From the NCBI RefSeq assembly GCF_030552895.1, contig NZ_CP130649.1:3038001-3102000 (forward strand): 64,000 nt of DNA. The letters run 5' to 3'. Source of the DNA: Tatumella ptyseos (GTDB lineage: Bacteria > Pseudomonadota > Gammaproteobacteria > Enterobacterales > Enterobacteriaceae). Below are positions 37,331 to 46,989 of the stretch, piece by piece; positions within the stretch are counted from its first letter, which is position 1, and each line of letters starts with the position of its first letter. The notes under the pieces are model-generated. The model searched no databases. It saw nothing but the letters and a program-made list of their open reading frames with translations, and was not told where the DNA came from. The translations under genes and the position numbers were made by a program.

Positions 37331-37753
37331 TTATAAGGGTCTATATATCTGTATAAAAACACCTATTTGAGACTGAATATTGCCCACACTTACTTCATCC
37401 TTAACGGTCGAACTCTGCCAGCATTCAGCTTGAACATTACATTCCGTTTGAGGTTCATACCCTTCTGCCTTTAAATACTCGCGAATGGATTGAGTACTAC
37501 TCACCCCGTAGAATTTAATAGTAAACACCTCGGCTTCGCTTCCAGAAATTCTACCGTAGGAAAAATTATAGTGATCGGAGATACGAGGCGCCCTTTTCAG
37601 GAGTTCAGGGGTGTAGTAGTCATACTCCCATTTATCTTGTAAAGTATAATATGCACTACTTGTAAAACCTGCTCTAAGCAACGGCCAGTTTAAGGTGATA
37701 AATCCAACGGATATAAATAACAATATTGCTGTTACGATGATATATTTCTTCAC
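37331..37753 (-). CDS. Hypothetical membrane-anchored protein coupled to the interrupted gene
   Basis: A 140-residue protein with one N-terminal hydrophobic helix (MKKYIIVTAILLFISVGFI) that anchors or exports it. The periplasmic-side domain contains two cysteines close together (ECNVQAEC) that could form a disulfide. The family is not recognised. Its ATG overlaps the stop of the upstream gene by 4 nt, so it belongs with the amber-interrupted gene as a two-gene unit. The pairing of a larger soluble protein with a small membrane partner recalls effector-immunity pairs, which is only a guess. Confidence 0.6.
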   Translation of the reverse strand: MKKYIIVTAILLFISVGFITLNWPLLRAGFTSSAYYTLQDKWEYDYYTPELLKRAPRISDHYNFSYGRISGSEAEVFTIKFYGVSSTQSIREYLKAEGYEPQTECNVQAECWQSSTVKDEVSVGNIQSQIGVFIQIYRPL

Positions 37754-38457
37754 ATGCCCATCCTACTATTCCCTGCCCCCAGAACAAAAAATGTTTTATC
37801 GTTATCGTTCGGACGGATTATGTTTCCTGATGAAAAATCGTTATAGGGAATAACGCTTTTCATGAATAAAGGTAACTCACCTAAATAGGGCTGTGCATTA
37901 GATCTTTCTGCAGGGTCTGGAAATAATAACGGATGGAAGGTGTCATTCTTCCAGCGTCCTATTTTACCGTAGTGATCCCAGCGTCTAAGCGCTTTTTCCT
38001 TACTTACTGGCTTAAGCAAAGGAAATGGATTAATGATCGAGATAACGCGGTAAAATCCTAGTAAATCGGAAACTAAATTCTCACCACTAAAACCACTATC
38101 AGAGAAGATATTATTAGGGAATCCTCCTTGGTACGCTTCAAATTTTCTAGCCACCGTCATCATCATTGCTAAAGCAATTTGCTTTCTTTCTTCCACTGGC
38201 CTACCGTGTCGTATTTGCCAAGTGATTACTTTTCCTGTCCTAACCTGTCCCCATAACCCACTCATTCCTTGAGAGTATTGAACATTATAAAATTTATTTT
38301 TTGAAGCTCCACCCTGTGCCATTGAAGATAAAAGGTTTCTTATATCACGGCCCTATGCATGGCCTAAATCTACCCATCCAAGCACCTCGGTATAAATTAA
38401 TCCATAATGAGAGATGAACGCATCTTTACCATCTATGATATCTGATCGTTTACTCAT
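37750..38457 (-). pseudogene. Gene interrupted by an in-frame amber codon, DUF4056-like motif
   Basis: From ATG 38457 (AGGA about 9 nt upstream) the frame reads MSKRSDIIDG...EVLGWVDLGHA and meets TAG at 38353-38355 (codon 35). It then continues without a break for 200 codons to 37750. The part after the stop, with an internal ATG at 38322, is GRDIRNLLSSMAQGGASK...WGQVRTGKVITWQIRHGRP. GWVDLGHA resembles the G-[FW]-[IV]-D-[IL]-GH motif of DUF4056 proteins; this is a weak lead. One base change would restore a 235-residue protein. It is either a recent pseudogene, a sequencing error, or a readthrough or re-initiated gene; the downstream coupled gene is intact. Confidence 0.7.
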
Positions 38458-39261
38458 AAAACATCCTTTTTTATTAATATGTTCTCATAACAACTAAAGA
38501 TATTATTATTAAATAGAGAGATATTAAGGGTTACTATATAGCAGTAATACAAAGGAGTAGATATAAGAATATTTACGAATGGCTGTCTTTCAAGGTATTT
38601 CGATATTCATAAGTTAATTTTTTCAAGTTTTATTGTAGTAATGCTTTATCTGCAGTGGTATGAACAGCTTACGTTCAGATAGATTTGATTAAACTCTTTC
38701 TCCAGACGTTACTTTGACAATCTTTCTCTGAATCGCCTTTATCTAGTATCAGTTGAACCAGTGATCAGCGAAGACAGTATTCGATTCATGCAAATGGAGT
38801 GTTTTAAACAAATTAACTTATGACCAATGAACCCAAACAAACCTTAAGTCGCTATTTTTTATTATTAGCTGCCTCTTCTTATCGGAATCTCCCTTCTTGA
38901 GGATTGTAGTTTTCAAAGATGATTATGGTCTAATTTCTAATACGCTAAGTAAAAATACCCTTATATTACCTCTTATCTAGTATTCGTAGAGAATATGAAG
39001 GTTTCTATCACCTCCACTTCCCGATGTAAAAAATAATATTCAGTTAGATGTAGGGATATACTCTTAATGGTTGAATTGGAGAGTATAGGTTAAGGTATAA
39101 AAAGTATTATCTACTCGACTTATTATTTGACATTAATTTCATTGTTTTTAAAAAAACATAATTTTTATAAAAATACTCTGGAATATCGATGGTAAATATT
39201 TTAAAATATTAAAGAATAACTAAAAATTGGCTATACCAGAAATAAAAAAAAGAGGGGTTTA
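38458..39261. other. 804-bp gene-poor AT-rich stretch
   Basis: Very AT-rich. A 44-codon stretch without stop but without a start (38689-38823, with YLVSVEPVISEDSIRFMQME) reads like the C-terminal remnant of a lost gene. Otherwise nothing is recognised. Confidence 0.4.
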
Positions 39262-40212
39262 ATGAAAGTTTATTTTTTTAATTGGACTGCTGATTACGAA
39301 AGGATTTCGATAGATTATCTTCGTAGTAAATCATCTGTTGATGATATAAAAATAAAAAAAGATCTTTGGCGGTGGCATAAACGACTTCGACATGTCGGTT
39401 TCCCTTCCGATCTACTTATACGTAGATACATAAAAAAGAAACTAAAGGATATTAATGATGACGATTTGATAATCTTTAAAGATGATAGATTACATACACC
39501 TATGATTCAGTCCTTTTTAAAAGAACTACCAGGAAAAAAAATACTTTTACTTAGAAATCCGGTAAGCAGTAATTATGTCTCTAATGTAAGGGTTCACTTT
39601 CAGTCAATTTATACATTTGAAAAAGATAAATCTGAACAATTTGGTATAAAATATACACCTCAATTTTTACCTATTGGTTATTCAGATTTGAATAGATTCA
39701 ACTCACTAACGTTAAACAACAAAAATAAAAATTGTTTTTTCCTCGGTAGGGATAAATCAAGAGTTTCAATTTTAACAATGCTATCCGAAAAGCTAAAAAA
39801 AGTTGGCTGCAATATAGACTTTTCAATCGTCAAAGATAAAACATCAACCATTAACTCTGATTTTTATATTGAAGAAGAAATACCTTATTATCATAGCCTA
39901 TTAAAGATGATCCTATCTGATGTTATTGTTGAAATAAACCAAGATGGTCAAACAGGTTATACGCTTAGAACTATGGAAGCCCTTTGCTTTAATAAGAAGC
40001 TCATTTCAAACAATTTGAATTTATTGAATGAACCATTTTACTCATCAGAAAGAATTTTTATTATTGGAGTTAGAAGATGGGAGGAATTAGAAGTTTTTTT
40101 AGCTTCTGAAATCTCACCTCTAGACGAAGATACTCTCTATAAACATAGTCCTGATTTTATGTTTAATACATTACTAATAGATTCGGATAACGCTGATAAT
40201 TTACTTATATAG
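39262..40212 (+). CDS. Glycosyltransferase-like protein, orphan in AT-rich island
   Basis: A 316-residue cytoplasmic-type protein. The N-terminal half is basic. NCFFLGRDKSRVSILTMLSEKL begins a second Rossmann-like domain near 160. GYTLRTMEALCFNKKLISNN near 232-250 resembles the nucleotide-sugar-binding and retaining-GT region of GT-B enzymes, such as capsule and LPS transferases. No other polysaccharide gene is nearby. The gene is much richer in A+T than the metabolic genes of this window, a sign of transfer. GAGGGG 6 nt upstream supports the start. The acceptor and donor are unknown. Confidence 0.65.
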   Translation: MKVYFFNWTADYERISIDYLRSKSSVDDIKIKKDLWRWHKRLRHVGFPSDLLIRRYIKKKLKDINDDDLIIFKDDRLHTPMIQSFLKELPGKKILLLRNPVSSNYVSNVRVHFQSIYTFEKDKSEQFGIKYTPQFLPIGYSDLNRFNSLTLNNKNKNCFFLGRDKSRVSILTMLSEKLKKVGCNIDFSIVKDKTSTINSDFYIEEEIPYYHSLLKMILSDVIVEINQDGQTGYTLRTMEALCFNKKLISNNLNLLNEPFYSSERIFIIGVRRWEELEVFLASEISPLDEDTLYKHSPDFMFNTLLIDSDNADNLLI

Positions 40213-41147
40213 TAATGTTAGGATGAGTAAGGTATTCCTGTTTTAGATATGCTTAACTTTTATGGTTAGGCTGTTAAAAATTACCGGAGGAAAGCATCAA
40301 TAATTTATATCTTGAGGGTAGATATAATTGTTTCCCTCCAAGAAAAAAATTGGTGCAAATATATTTTAAAATATAAACTCAACTTGAAAATTTATTTTTA
40401 TAAACCTCTCGCAAGGGTAAATCCCCCATTATATACATTTAGGTGATAAGCTTTATCAACTTGTGATATTCTCCATAACATTTTAAGAGGAAGATTTTAA
40501 TCATAAAAGATAGTTGAAAAATTGATCTATAAAATTCAAATTTTCATTAAAATTAGATAGTTAGGGTTAAAATACACCATGCAGAAAAGCACGAGATTTA
40601 TATGTGGTATATCATTACCCACAAAGCTTTAACTTCCTAACCTACTAAATTTAAATTTTTTCGATATTTAAATTAATCAGGAGTGAGTAAAAAATTATTA
40701 TCAAAAATAGTTTTACCCTGAGAATTAAGCAATTGAAAAATATTACTGAGAAAATAAAAAAGGTTAATATAGTCGTAATTCATTTTTGAAGAATATGGAT
40801 GAATAATATTGTAATAAGTTCATTGATGTCTTTCAGGTTATATACCCATTTCTGTCTTAGGTTTATTGACGGTTAAATTACTTTGTTATGAGTCGTAGTA
40901 TCCGCCATTGATTATAGATGTGACTGACTTTATATCATCCTACTACCTCAAACCTCTTCAGCATGATAGCAGGTTCGTGAAGATAGCTTAACTTGCCGCA
41001 AACGATCAAGGAGAGGGGGAGTTAGGCGTGGTATCAGAAATCTCAGCTACCCTCTTTGTGAGGGTAATAGCAAACCAGGTGAGCCACTAGAGATAGGGAT
41101 CTAGCGGCTTTATAGTATGAAGAATTTCTGCATGGGTCGGTAATTAA
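40213..41147. other. 935-bp gene-poor AT-rich stretch
   Basis: No supported ORF. Base composition changes toward the host average from about 40,900 on, which may mark the right boundary of the AT-rich island. No att-like direct repeat pair or tRNA end could be identified by eye. Confidence 0.4.
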
Positions 41148-41182
41148 CTTCGCCAGATACTCCTAAAGAACATCTGGTGAAG
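41148..41182 (-). terminator. Terminator of the SDR/MDR pair
   Basis: CTTCGCCAGAT pairs with ATCTGGTGAAG (11 bp, one wobble, 13-nt loop) right after the SDR stop. In the minus direction it is followed by TTAATT. Confidence 0.65.
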
Positions 41183-41183
41183 C

Positions 41184-41999
41184 CTAAGGATACTTAATAG
41201 AAGCAGTAACTCCTCCATCGATTAATATATCGCTACCACTGATATAGGTTCCTTTTGGTCCAAAAAGGAACTCGGCAAGATCACCAATCTCATCTGGGGT
41301 GCCTCCACGACCTGCTGGCGAATTTGCCAGCATAGTACGGTAATACTCCCCACGTTCAGCGCTAGTCAGTTCGTCATAGGCTAAAGGGGTATAGACGATG
41401 CCCGCGCTAATACAGTTGATCCGCGCCCCCCGTTTACCCCACTTGACGGCTTCAGATGCAACGCGTAGCGCATTGCCTCGCTTAGCGATTTGGTAGGCAT
41501 ATAAGCTGTCGTCAATCTCTTTGATCCACGGCAAATCGATCAGCGCCTCGGGGGATAACAGGGCTAGATCATCCGCGGTTTTTTGCGAAAGCGCATCGAC
41601 GGCTAACCGATGGCTGGATTGAGAACCGATTACTACCCCTGAACCGCCAGCAGCCATAACTTTACCAAAGGCTTCAAATACCACTGCAGACCCGTAGAGA
41701 TCGACCCGTAGTAGATTTTGTGCTGCCGATTGAGAGGGGGAAAGCCCCGCCGTATGGATAACGCCTTTTATTTCACCTAGCGCCGTCGCGGTGGCGACTA
41801 ACGCCTCAATAGAATCACGAGAAGAAACATCTACATGCGTGGTACTGACCTCAAAACCGGCTTTCTTTAAGGTCTCTTCTACCGATTTCGCCGTCTCAAT
41901 ATTGATATCAGCAAGGAGAATTTTTTTACCTACGCTGACGCGGCGTGCGATAGCTTGAGCAATAGCACCACTACCGATTACAACAATAACGTCTGACAT
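41184..41999 (-). CDS. Short-chain dehydrogenase/reductase
   Basis: A 271-residue NAD(P)-dependent oxidoreductase. The cofactor motif IGSGAIAQAIA is a variant of TGxxxGxG. Other motifs are the catalytic serine in VVIGSQSSH (about 126), the YxxxK in YAYQIAKRG (about 168) and the C-terminal ISGSDILIDGG. A 45-residue insertion before the active tyrosine (SQKTADDLALLSPEALIDL) is longer than in typical SDRs. It is downstream of a zinc alcohol dehydrogenase by 18 nt, so the two probably act in one oxidation route; the substrate is unknown. Confidence 0.85.
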   Translation of the reverse strand: MSDVIVVIGSGAIAQAIARRVSVGKKILLADINIETAKSVEETLKKAGFEVSTTHVDVSSRDSIEALVATATALGEIKGVIHTAGLSPSQSAAQNLLRVDLYGSAVVFEAFGKVMAAGGSGVVIGSQSSHRLAVDALSQKTADDLALLSPEALIDLPWIKEIDDSLYAYQIAKRGNALRVASEAVKWGKRGARINCISAGIVYTPLAYDELTSAERGEYYRTMLANSPAGRGGTPDEIGDLAEFLFGPKGTYISGSDILIDGGVTASIKYP

Positions 42000-42017
42000 A
42001 AAATACCCTCGTTAACC

Positions 42018-43034
42018 CTATAGAGTGAGTAATGTTTTGATTGCTTTACGCTGATCCATGGCGGCATAGCCTTCTGCGACATCGGATAACGGCAGCACTA
42101 AATCAAAGACTTTTCCTGGCTGGATTTTGCGCGCCAAGGTGAGGTCGAGTAGTTCAGGTAGAAAGCGTCTTACTGGCGCAGGGCCGCCTAACATCCCCGA
42201 TTGAGCGAAAAACATCTTCTGCCCGTCAAAGGTAACGCCATGCGGTACGCCGACATAACCGATCATACCGCCAGGTCGAACAATACTGGTAGCTTGCTGC
42301 ATCGACTGCTCCATCCCCACACACTCTAAGACCGATTCGGCTCCAATCCCTCGTGTTAGCTCCATTACTCGTGCAATGCCTTCTTCACCCCGTTCGGCCA
42401 CGATATCTGTCGCACCAAACGCTTTAGCTAAGGCTTGGCGTGAAGGATGGCGACTCATCGCAATAATGCGTTCGGCGCCGTAGTGTTTAGCGGCAATCAC
42501 CGCCATTAAGCCTACTGCCCCATCACCAATGACTACTGCGGTGGACCCCGGCGTCACCCTTGCTGCATCGGCCGCATACCAACCTGTACCTAATACATCA
42601 GAAACTGCTTGGAGATCAGGATAGAGCGAGGGATCGGGTAAATGGTCGAGCCCGACTAATGTCCCGTCCGCTAACGGAATGCGGGCATAGGGTGCCTGAG
42701 CACCGGTCATAAACTCACGTTGCTGACAGGAGGATTGAAAACCATATTGGCAATGAGGACAGGTATTGTCTGATAGGCAGAATGACCCGACTACGAATTG
42801 CCCTTTTTTTACCGTTTTGACTTCACTACCGATTTCTACCACCACACCGCAGTACTCATGGCCCATCGCTTTAGGGCCATCAAAATCGCCGTAGCCGCGA
42901 TAAGGCCAGAGATCTGATCCACAGATACTGGTTACCGCAAGTTGAATAATGGCGTCTGTTGGCGCGAGTATTTTCGGATCGGCAACCTCTTCGTAACGGA
43001 CATCGCCCGCACCGTACATCATCGTTGCAAACAT
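42018..43034 (-). CDS. Zinc-dependent alcohol dehydrogenase (MDR family)
   Basis: A 338-residue medium-chain dehydrogenase. The catalytic zinc ligands are in ICGSDLWP (about 38) and GHEYCGVV (about 59-66). CPHCQYGFQSSC (about 89-100) is a shortened structural-zinc lobe, and GDGAVGLMAVIAA is the NAD(P) motif. GGGAG about 8 nt before ATG 43034 supports the start. It is first in a two-gene unit with the SDR. Close relatives act on small alcohols or threonine-type substrates, and the window gives no further clue. Confidence 0.87.
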   Translation of the reverse strand: MFATMMYGAGDVRYEEVADPKILAPTDAIIQLAVTSICGSDLWPYRGYGDFDGPKAMGHEYCGVVVEIGSEVKTVKKGQFVVGSFCLSDNTCPHCQYGFQSSCQQREFMTGAQAPYARIPLADGTLVGLDHLPDPSLYPDLQAVSDVLGTGWYAADAARVTPGSTAVVIGDGAVGLMAVIAAKHYGAERIIAMSRHPSRQALAKAFGATDIVAERGEEGIARVMELTRGIGAESVLECVGMEQSMQQATSIVRPGGMIGYVGVPHGVTFDGQKMFFAQSGMLGGPAPVRRFLPELLDLTLARKIQPGKVFDLVLPLSDVAEGYAAMDQRKAIKTLLTL

Positions 43035-43523
43035 TGTTAGCTCCCATTGAGTGAGTATGTGATTGCTCAGCGCTTAGCATTGGTTAGATATGAATTTGTG
43101 TCGTCGTGAGCATGGCTGCAAACAGAAAAAAATTACGTATTGAAGTGCGTCTATCATGAACGCAGGGGGTTTTCGATTGAGTGGCACGAGCTCAGCCCCC
43201 TCGACCATATATTCTCACAAGCCAAAAATTGCTAGCAGAATCCTAAGCTATCGTTAGGTAATGATGGCAATAAAAGCGACAACAGACTAGAGGTCGAATA
43301 ATGCATGACATTATTAATCTCATTCATTAATCACCACTGAGTGGCGAGAGTCAGCCATCCACAATTAATCGCGGCACTGGCTAGCAGAACGTAAAAAAAT
43401 CTTATAAATTACTTAAGTGATAAAGAACAGAGTAGATATAACAATAAAGAATAATAAGATGCGCGACAGTGAGACGATACACTCACTCAGTCCGGCAAAC
43501 ACCCCGTTTAGCAAGGAACAAAA
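43035..43523. promoter_or_regulatory. 489-bp leader with two copies of a paired motif upstream of the ABC operon
   Basis: The divergent region between the zinc dehydrogenase and the first binding protein. Two modules are seen. TGAGTGGCACGAG...CAGCC at 43178-43197 is followed by GCTAGCAGAA at 43231-43240. TGAGTGGCGAGAG..CAGCC at 43338-43356 is followed by GCTAGCAGAA at 43380-43389. The repetition in the same order and orientation, about 150-160 bp apart, points to a duplicated regulator site or promoter module. Confidence 0.55.
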
Positions 43524-45092
43524 ATGAAAAAAACGTTGATAAGTCTTTTATTCACCGCATCGCTGACTGCGCTCTCCGCACAGAGTGCCACGCCGCCAAA
43601 TACCTTAGTGGTCGCGCAATCGCTAGATGATGCCATTAGCTTTGACCCCGCTCAGGGCTTTGAAACTTCTACCGTCCAAGCTTTTACTAGCTTATACCAA
43701 CGCTTACTACAGTCGGATCCCTCGCACCCTGTCGATTTACGCCCAACACTGGCGACGCATTGGCAAGCCGGAAGCGATAATCGGAGTCTGACCTTCACCT
43801 TACGTGACGGGGCAACCTTTGCCAGCGGTAATCCTGTGCGTCCTGAAGATGTGATCTTCTCATTATCACGCGTCATCAAGTTAAACTTAGAACCCTCCTT
43901 CGTACTGACACAGCTTGGCTGGAATGCAAAAAATATCGATAGCCAGCTGACCAAGACCAGCGCTAATCAGGTTACGCTACATTGGGATGCGGCAGTCAGT
44001 CCAGCCTTTGTACTCAGCCTGCTCTCGGCACCGGTTGCCTCTATCGTTGATGAGAAAGAAGCATTAAGTCACCAAGTTAACAACGACATGGGCCATCAGT
44101 GGCTATCTAGCCATTCAGCGGGTAGCGGTCCTTATCAAATTCGTCGCTACGTTCCTCATGAAGTCCTATTGATGACGGCCAACCCGCGCTCGCCAGCCGG
44201 TGCCCCCAAACTCAGCACCCTATTAATTAAAAATGTTCCCGAAGCGGCAACACGTCGTCTCTTAATTGAGCAAGGGGATGCGGATATTGCGCGTAATCTA
44301 GGAAGTGATCAGTTCAGTGCGCTACAACATAAATCCGGTGTCACGCCAGTCTCTGTCCCTATTGCCTCGCTTTACTACCTGCTCTTTAATACCCAATCTT
44401 CCGCGGCGCTTAACAACCCCGCTTTCTGGGAAGCCTCGCGTTATCTATTTGATTACGATGGTATTGCGAATGGCTTGTTAAAAGGGCAATTCTCAATTCA
44501 CCAATCGTTCTTACCCAGCGGCTATTTAGGCGCCCTCAATGATACGCCTTATACCTATAACCCGGAGAAAGCAAAAGCCATCTTAGCGAAAGCTGGCCTC
44601 TCTAATATCTCCTTTAAGGTTGTGGTCAATAACCAACCGCCTTACTTAGATATTGCGCAAGCGCTGCAAGCCAGCTTTGCGAAAGGTGGGGTTAAGATTG
44701 AGCTGATTCCAAGCCTAAGCAGTGAAGTGACCGCTAAGATGGCAAGCCATCAGTTCGATGCAACCGTTACCTCATGGGGCCCCGACTATTTTGACCCCAA
44801 TACCAATGCCGCTGCCTTTGCCACTAATCCAGAAGATGGCAGCAGTACCCTTGCTTATCGCGCTGGCTGGCATATCCCTGAGTTAACGGCTGAAACACAC
44901 AAAGCCGTGGCGTTAACCGATAACGCCCAACGTGCGGCACTGTATGAAAAATTACAGCGGCAAGTACAGAAAAGCTCACCTTATGTCATCGGTTTACAAG
45001 CTCACCAGTTGATTGCCTTACGAAGCAACATTAAAGGGTATCAGCAAGGCATGAACCCTGACATGGTCTATTACAACCAGGTAACGAAATAA
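43524..45092 (+). CDS. ABC transporter substrate-binding protein 1 (family 5, peptide/nickel type)
   Basis: A 522-residue periplasmic binding protein with a signal peptide (MKKTLISLLFTASLTALSAQSA). Family-5 blocks are TLATHWQAG...LTFTLRDGATFASGNPVRPEDVIFSLSR (about 70-115), and YNPEKAKAILAKAG (about 350). DATVTSWGPDYFDPNTNAAAFA (about 410) follows. It lacks a lipobox. AAGGAA precedes the ATG. It is the first gene of a five-gene importer, and its stop overlaps the permease start. The ligand could be a peptide, an opine or a metal chelate. Confidence 0.92.
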   Translation: MKKTLISLLFTASLTALSAQSATPPNTLVVAQSLDDAISFDPAQGFETSTVQAFTSLYQRLLQSDPSHPVDLRPTLATHWQAGSDNRSLTFTLRDGATFASGNPVRPEDVIFSLSRVIKLNLEPSFVLTQLGWNAKNIDSQLTKTSANQVTLHWDAAVSPAFVLSLLSAPVASIVDEKEALSHQVNNDMGHQWLSSHSAGSGPYQIRRYVPHEVLLMTANPRSPAGAPKLSTLLIKNVPEAATRRLLIEQGDADIARNLGSDQFSALQHKSGVTPVSVPIASLYYLLFNTQSSAALNNPAFWEASRYLFDYDGIANGLLKGQFSIHQSFLPSGYLGALNDTPYTYNPEKAKAILAKAGLSNISFKVVVNNQPPYLDIAQALQASFAKGGVKIELIPSLSSEVTAKMASHQFDATVTSWGPDYFDPNTNAAAFATNPEDGSSTLAYRAGWHIPELTAETHKAVALTDNAQRAALYEKLQRQVQKSSPYVIGLQAHQLIALRSNIKGYQQGMNPDMVYYNQVTK

Positions 45093-46144
45093 TGGCAGTG
45101 TCTGCGTCCACTTCGGGTCGTAGCATGCCGGTCAGGCGGCTAATACAGCGCCTGGCGGGTAATCTTTTTTCACTGATGATTACCCTGCTCGGTTTGTTAG
45201 CGTTTACCTTTACCTTGTCACATCTCTCACCGGTCGATCCGGTATTACAACTGGTGGGAGATCACGCTACCGCATCCACTTATGCTCAAGTTCGACACCA
45301 ACTCGGACTCGATCACTCGCTGCCTGTTCAGTTCTGGCACTACCTACAGCAACTCGCTCATGGCCACCTCGGTGTGTCGCAAAGTACAGGACAACCCGTC
45401 ATTGATGACCTGTTACGCACCTTCCCAGCAACCTTTGAACTTGCAACCTGCGCGCTTATCCTTGGAGCGACCTGTGGCATTTGTTTGGCACTGGTATCGG
45501 TATGGCATCCTAAAAGCTGGATTGATCATAGTGCTCGAGTCATCTCGTTACTCGGCTATTCTGTTCCGGTATTTTGGATCGGTTTGCTTGGATTGTTACT
45601 TTTTTATGCCGGATTGCATTGGTCGGCAGGGCCGGGGCAGCTCGACGATCTCTACGTTTATACCTTGGAACCCAAAACCGGTCTGGTCATCATTGATAGT
45701 TGGTTATCCGGCGATCGTGAGATGTTTATTAATGCGTTACAGCATCTATGGTTACCAGTGGTGATCTTGGGGTTACTCTCAATGGCCTCGATCACACGAC
45801 TGCTTCGCGCAGCGTTATTAGAAGAGAACAGCAAAGAGTACGTCACCCTGGCACGGGCCAAAGGGGCCAGTCGCTGGAGAATTGTCTGGCACCATTTACT
45901 TCCGAATACACGTGGAACCCTGATTACCGTCGTCATGCTCTCCTACGTTTCTCTGTTAGAAGGCGCAGTATTAACTGAAAGTGTGTTCGCTTGGCCGGGA
46001 CTCGGCCGCTATCTAACCAATGCGTTATTTGCGTCAGATATTCCTGCCATCTTGGGAGCAACCCTCATTATAGGAAGTTGCTTTATTATCATCAATGCCC
46101 TAACCGATGCGTTAGTATGGCTTACCGACCCGAGAACACGATGA
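45092..46144 (+). CDS. ABC transporter permease 1 (DppB type)
   Basis: A 350-residue inner-membrane protein with about six helices. The N-terminal TFTLSHLSPVDPVLQLVGDHAT is typical of DppB/OppB/NikB. The coupling-helix EAA motif is EYVTLARAKGASRWRIVWHHLLPN (about 248-271). It starts inside the stop of binding protein 1 (ATAATGG) and overlaps permease 2 by 4 nt. An about 33-residue loop between helices (LHWSAGPGQLDDLYVY) belongs to the periplasmic insertion seen in this family. Confidence 0.93.
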   Translation: MAVSASTSGRSMPVRRLIQRLAGNLFSLMITLLGLLAFTFTLSHLSPVDPVLQLVGDHATASTYAQVRHQLGLDHSLPVQFWHYLQQLAHGHLGVSQSTGQPVIDDLLRTFPATFELATCALILGATCGICLALVSVWHPKSWIDHSARVISLLGYSVPVFWIGLLGLLLFYAGLHWSAGPGQLDDLYVYTLEPKTGLVIIDSWLSGDREMFINALQHLWLPVVILGLLSMASITRLLRAALLEENSKEYVTLARAKGASRWRIVWHHLLPNTRGTLITVVMLSYVSLLEGAVLTESVFAWPGLGRYLTNALFASDIPAILGATLIIGSCFIIINALTDALVWLTDPRTR

Positions 46145-46989
46145 CCGAGACTTCCTTGCCACTCCGTACAGTCCGGCCTAATAAGCGCCGATGGTTACTG
46201 ATCATTGGTTATAGCCTATTAGCATTACTTATCGCCATGGCGCTATTTGCCCCTTGGCTTTCGCCTTATGATCCCAACGCTCAAGTTATGGCTGACCGGT
46301 TACTACCACCCGACAGCCACCACTGGTTTGGTACGGATGGTTTTGGCCGAGATCTATTATCACGCGTGATTTACGGCACACGACCTACGCTCTTATTAGT
46401 GGTATTTATTCTGATCCTGACCGTACCGGTCGGTATGACGGTGGGCATTACCGCGGGATATCTAGGCGGTTGGGTTGAACGAATTTTGATGCGTATTACC
46501 GATATTTTTCTGGCATTACCAAGCTTAGTTATCGCTCTCGCGATGGTTGCGGTGCTAGGACCTAGTATCTTAAATGGCGCCTTGGCGTTGGCACTCACCA
46601 GTTGGCCCCCCTTTGCGCGACAAGCCCGCGCGGAAACACAGCAATTAAGACGAAGCGATTATTTAGCAGCCGCTAAAATGCAGGGAATTAAGGGTTTACC
46701 CTTGATGTTTGGTCATCTGCTACCACTTTGCCTACCTAGCGCGGTAGTTCGTGCCGCCTTAAGTCTTGGCGGAATTATTCTCTCTGCTGCGGGCTTAGGC
46801 TTTCTCGGTATGGGCGTTCAGCCCCCAACCGCTGAGTGGGGATCGATGGTAGCAGAAGGCGGTAAAGTGATTTTTGACCAATGGTGGGTGGCAGCAGCGC
46901 CAGGCGGAGCAATTCTTTTGGCAAGCTTAACCTTCAATTTCATCGGTGACGGTCTGCGGGACCGCTTGGATAGTCGCAATGACAGCTAA
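46141..46989 (+). CDS. ABC transporter permease 2 (DppC type)
   Basis: A 282-residue partner of permease 1. The N-terminal cytoplasmic stretch and helix 1 are followed by APWLSPYDPNAQ and HWFGTDGFGRDLLSRVIYGTR, the usual DppC/NikC opening. The EAA loop is RSDYLAAAKMQGIKGLPLMFGHLLPLC (about 172-198). The ATG at 46141 overlaps the stop of permease 1 (ATGA), which fixes the start; a longer in-frame reading from 45991 lies within permease 1 and is not used. Confidence 0.93.
   Translation: MTETSLPLRTVRPNKRRWLLIIGYSLLALLIAMALFAPWLSPYDPNAQVMADRLLPPDSHHWFGTDGFGRDLLSRVIYGTRPTLLLVVFILILTVPVGMTVGITAGYLGGWVERILMRITDIFLALPSLVIALAMVAVLGPSILNGALALALTSWPPFARQARAETQQLRRSDYLAAAKMQGIKGLPLMFGHLLPLCLPSAVVRAALSLGGIILSAAGLGFLGMGVQPPTAEWGSMVAEGGKVIFDQWWVAAAPGGAILLASLTFNFIGDGLRDRLDSRNDS

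Noticed and set aside
40213..41147. Hidden genes in the long AT-rich spacer
   Set aside because: All three frames on both strands are closed at short distance by stops, and no motif gives support.
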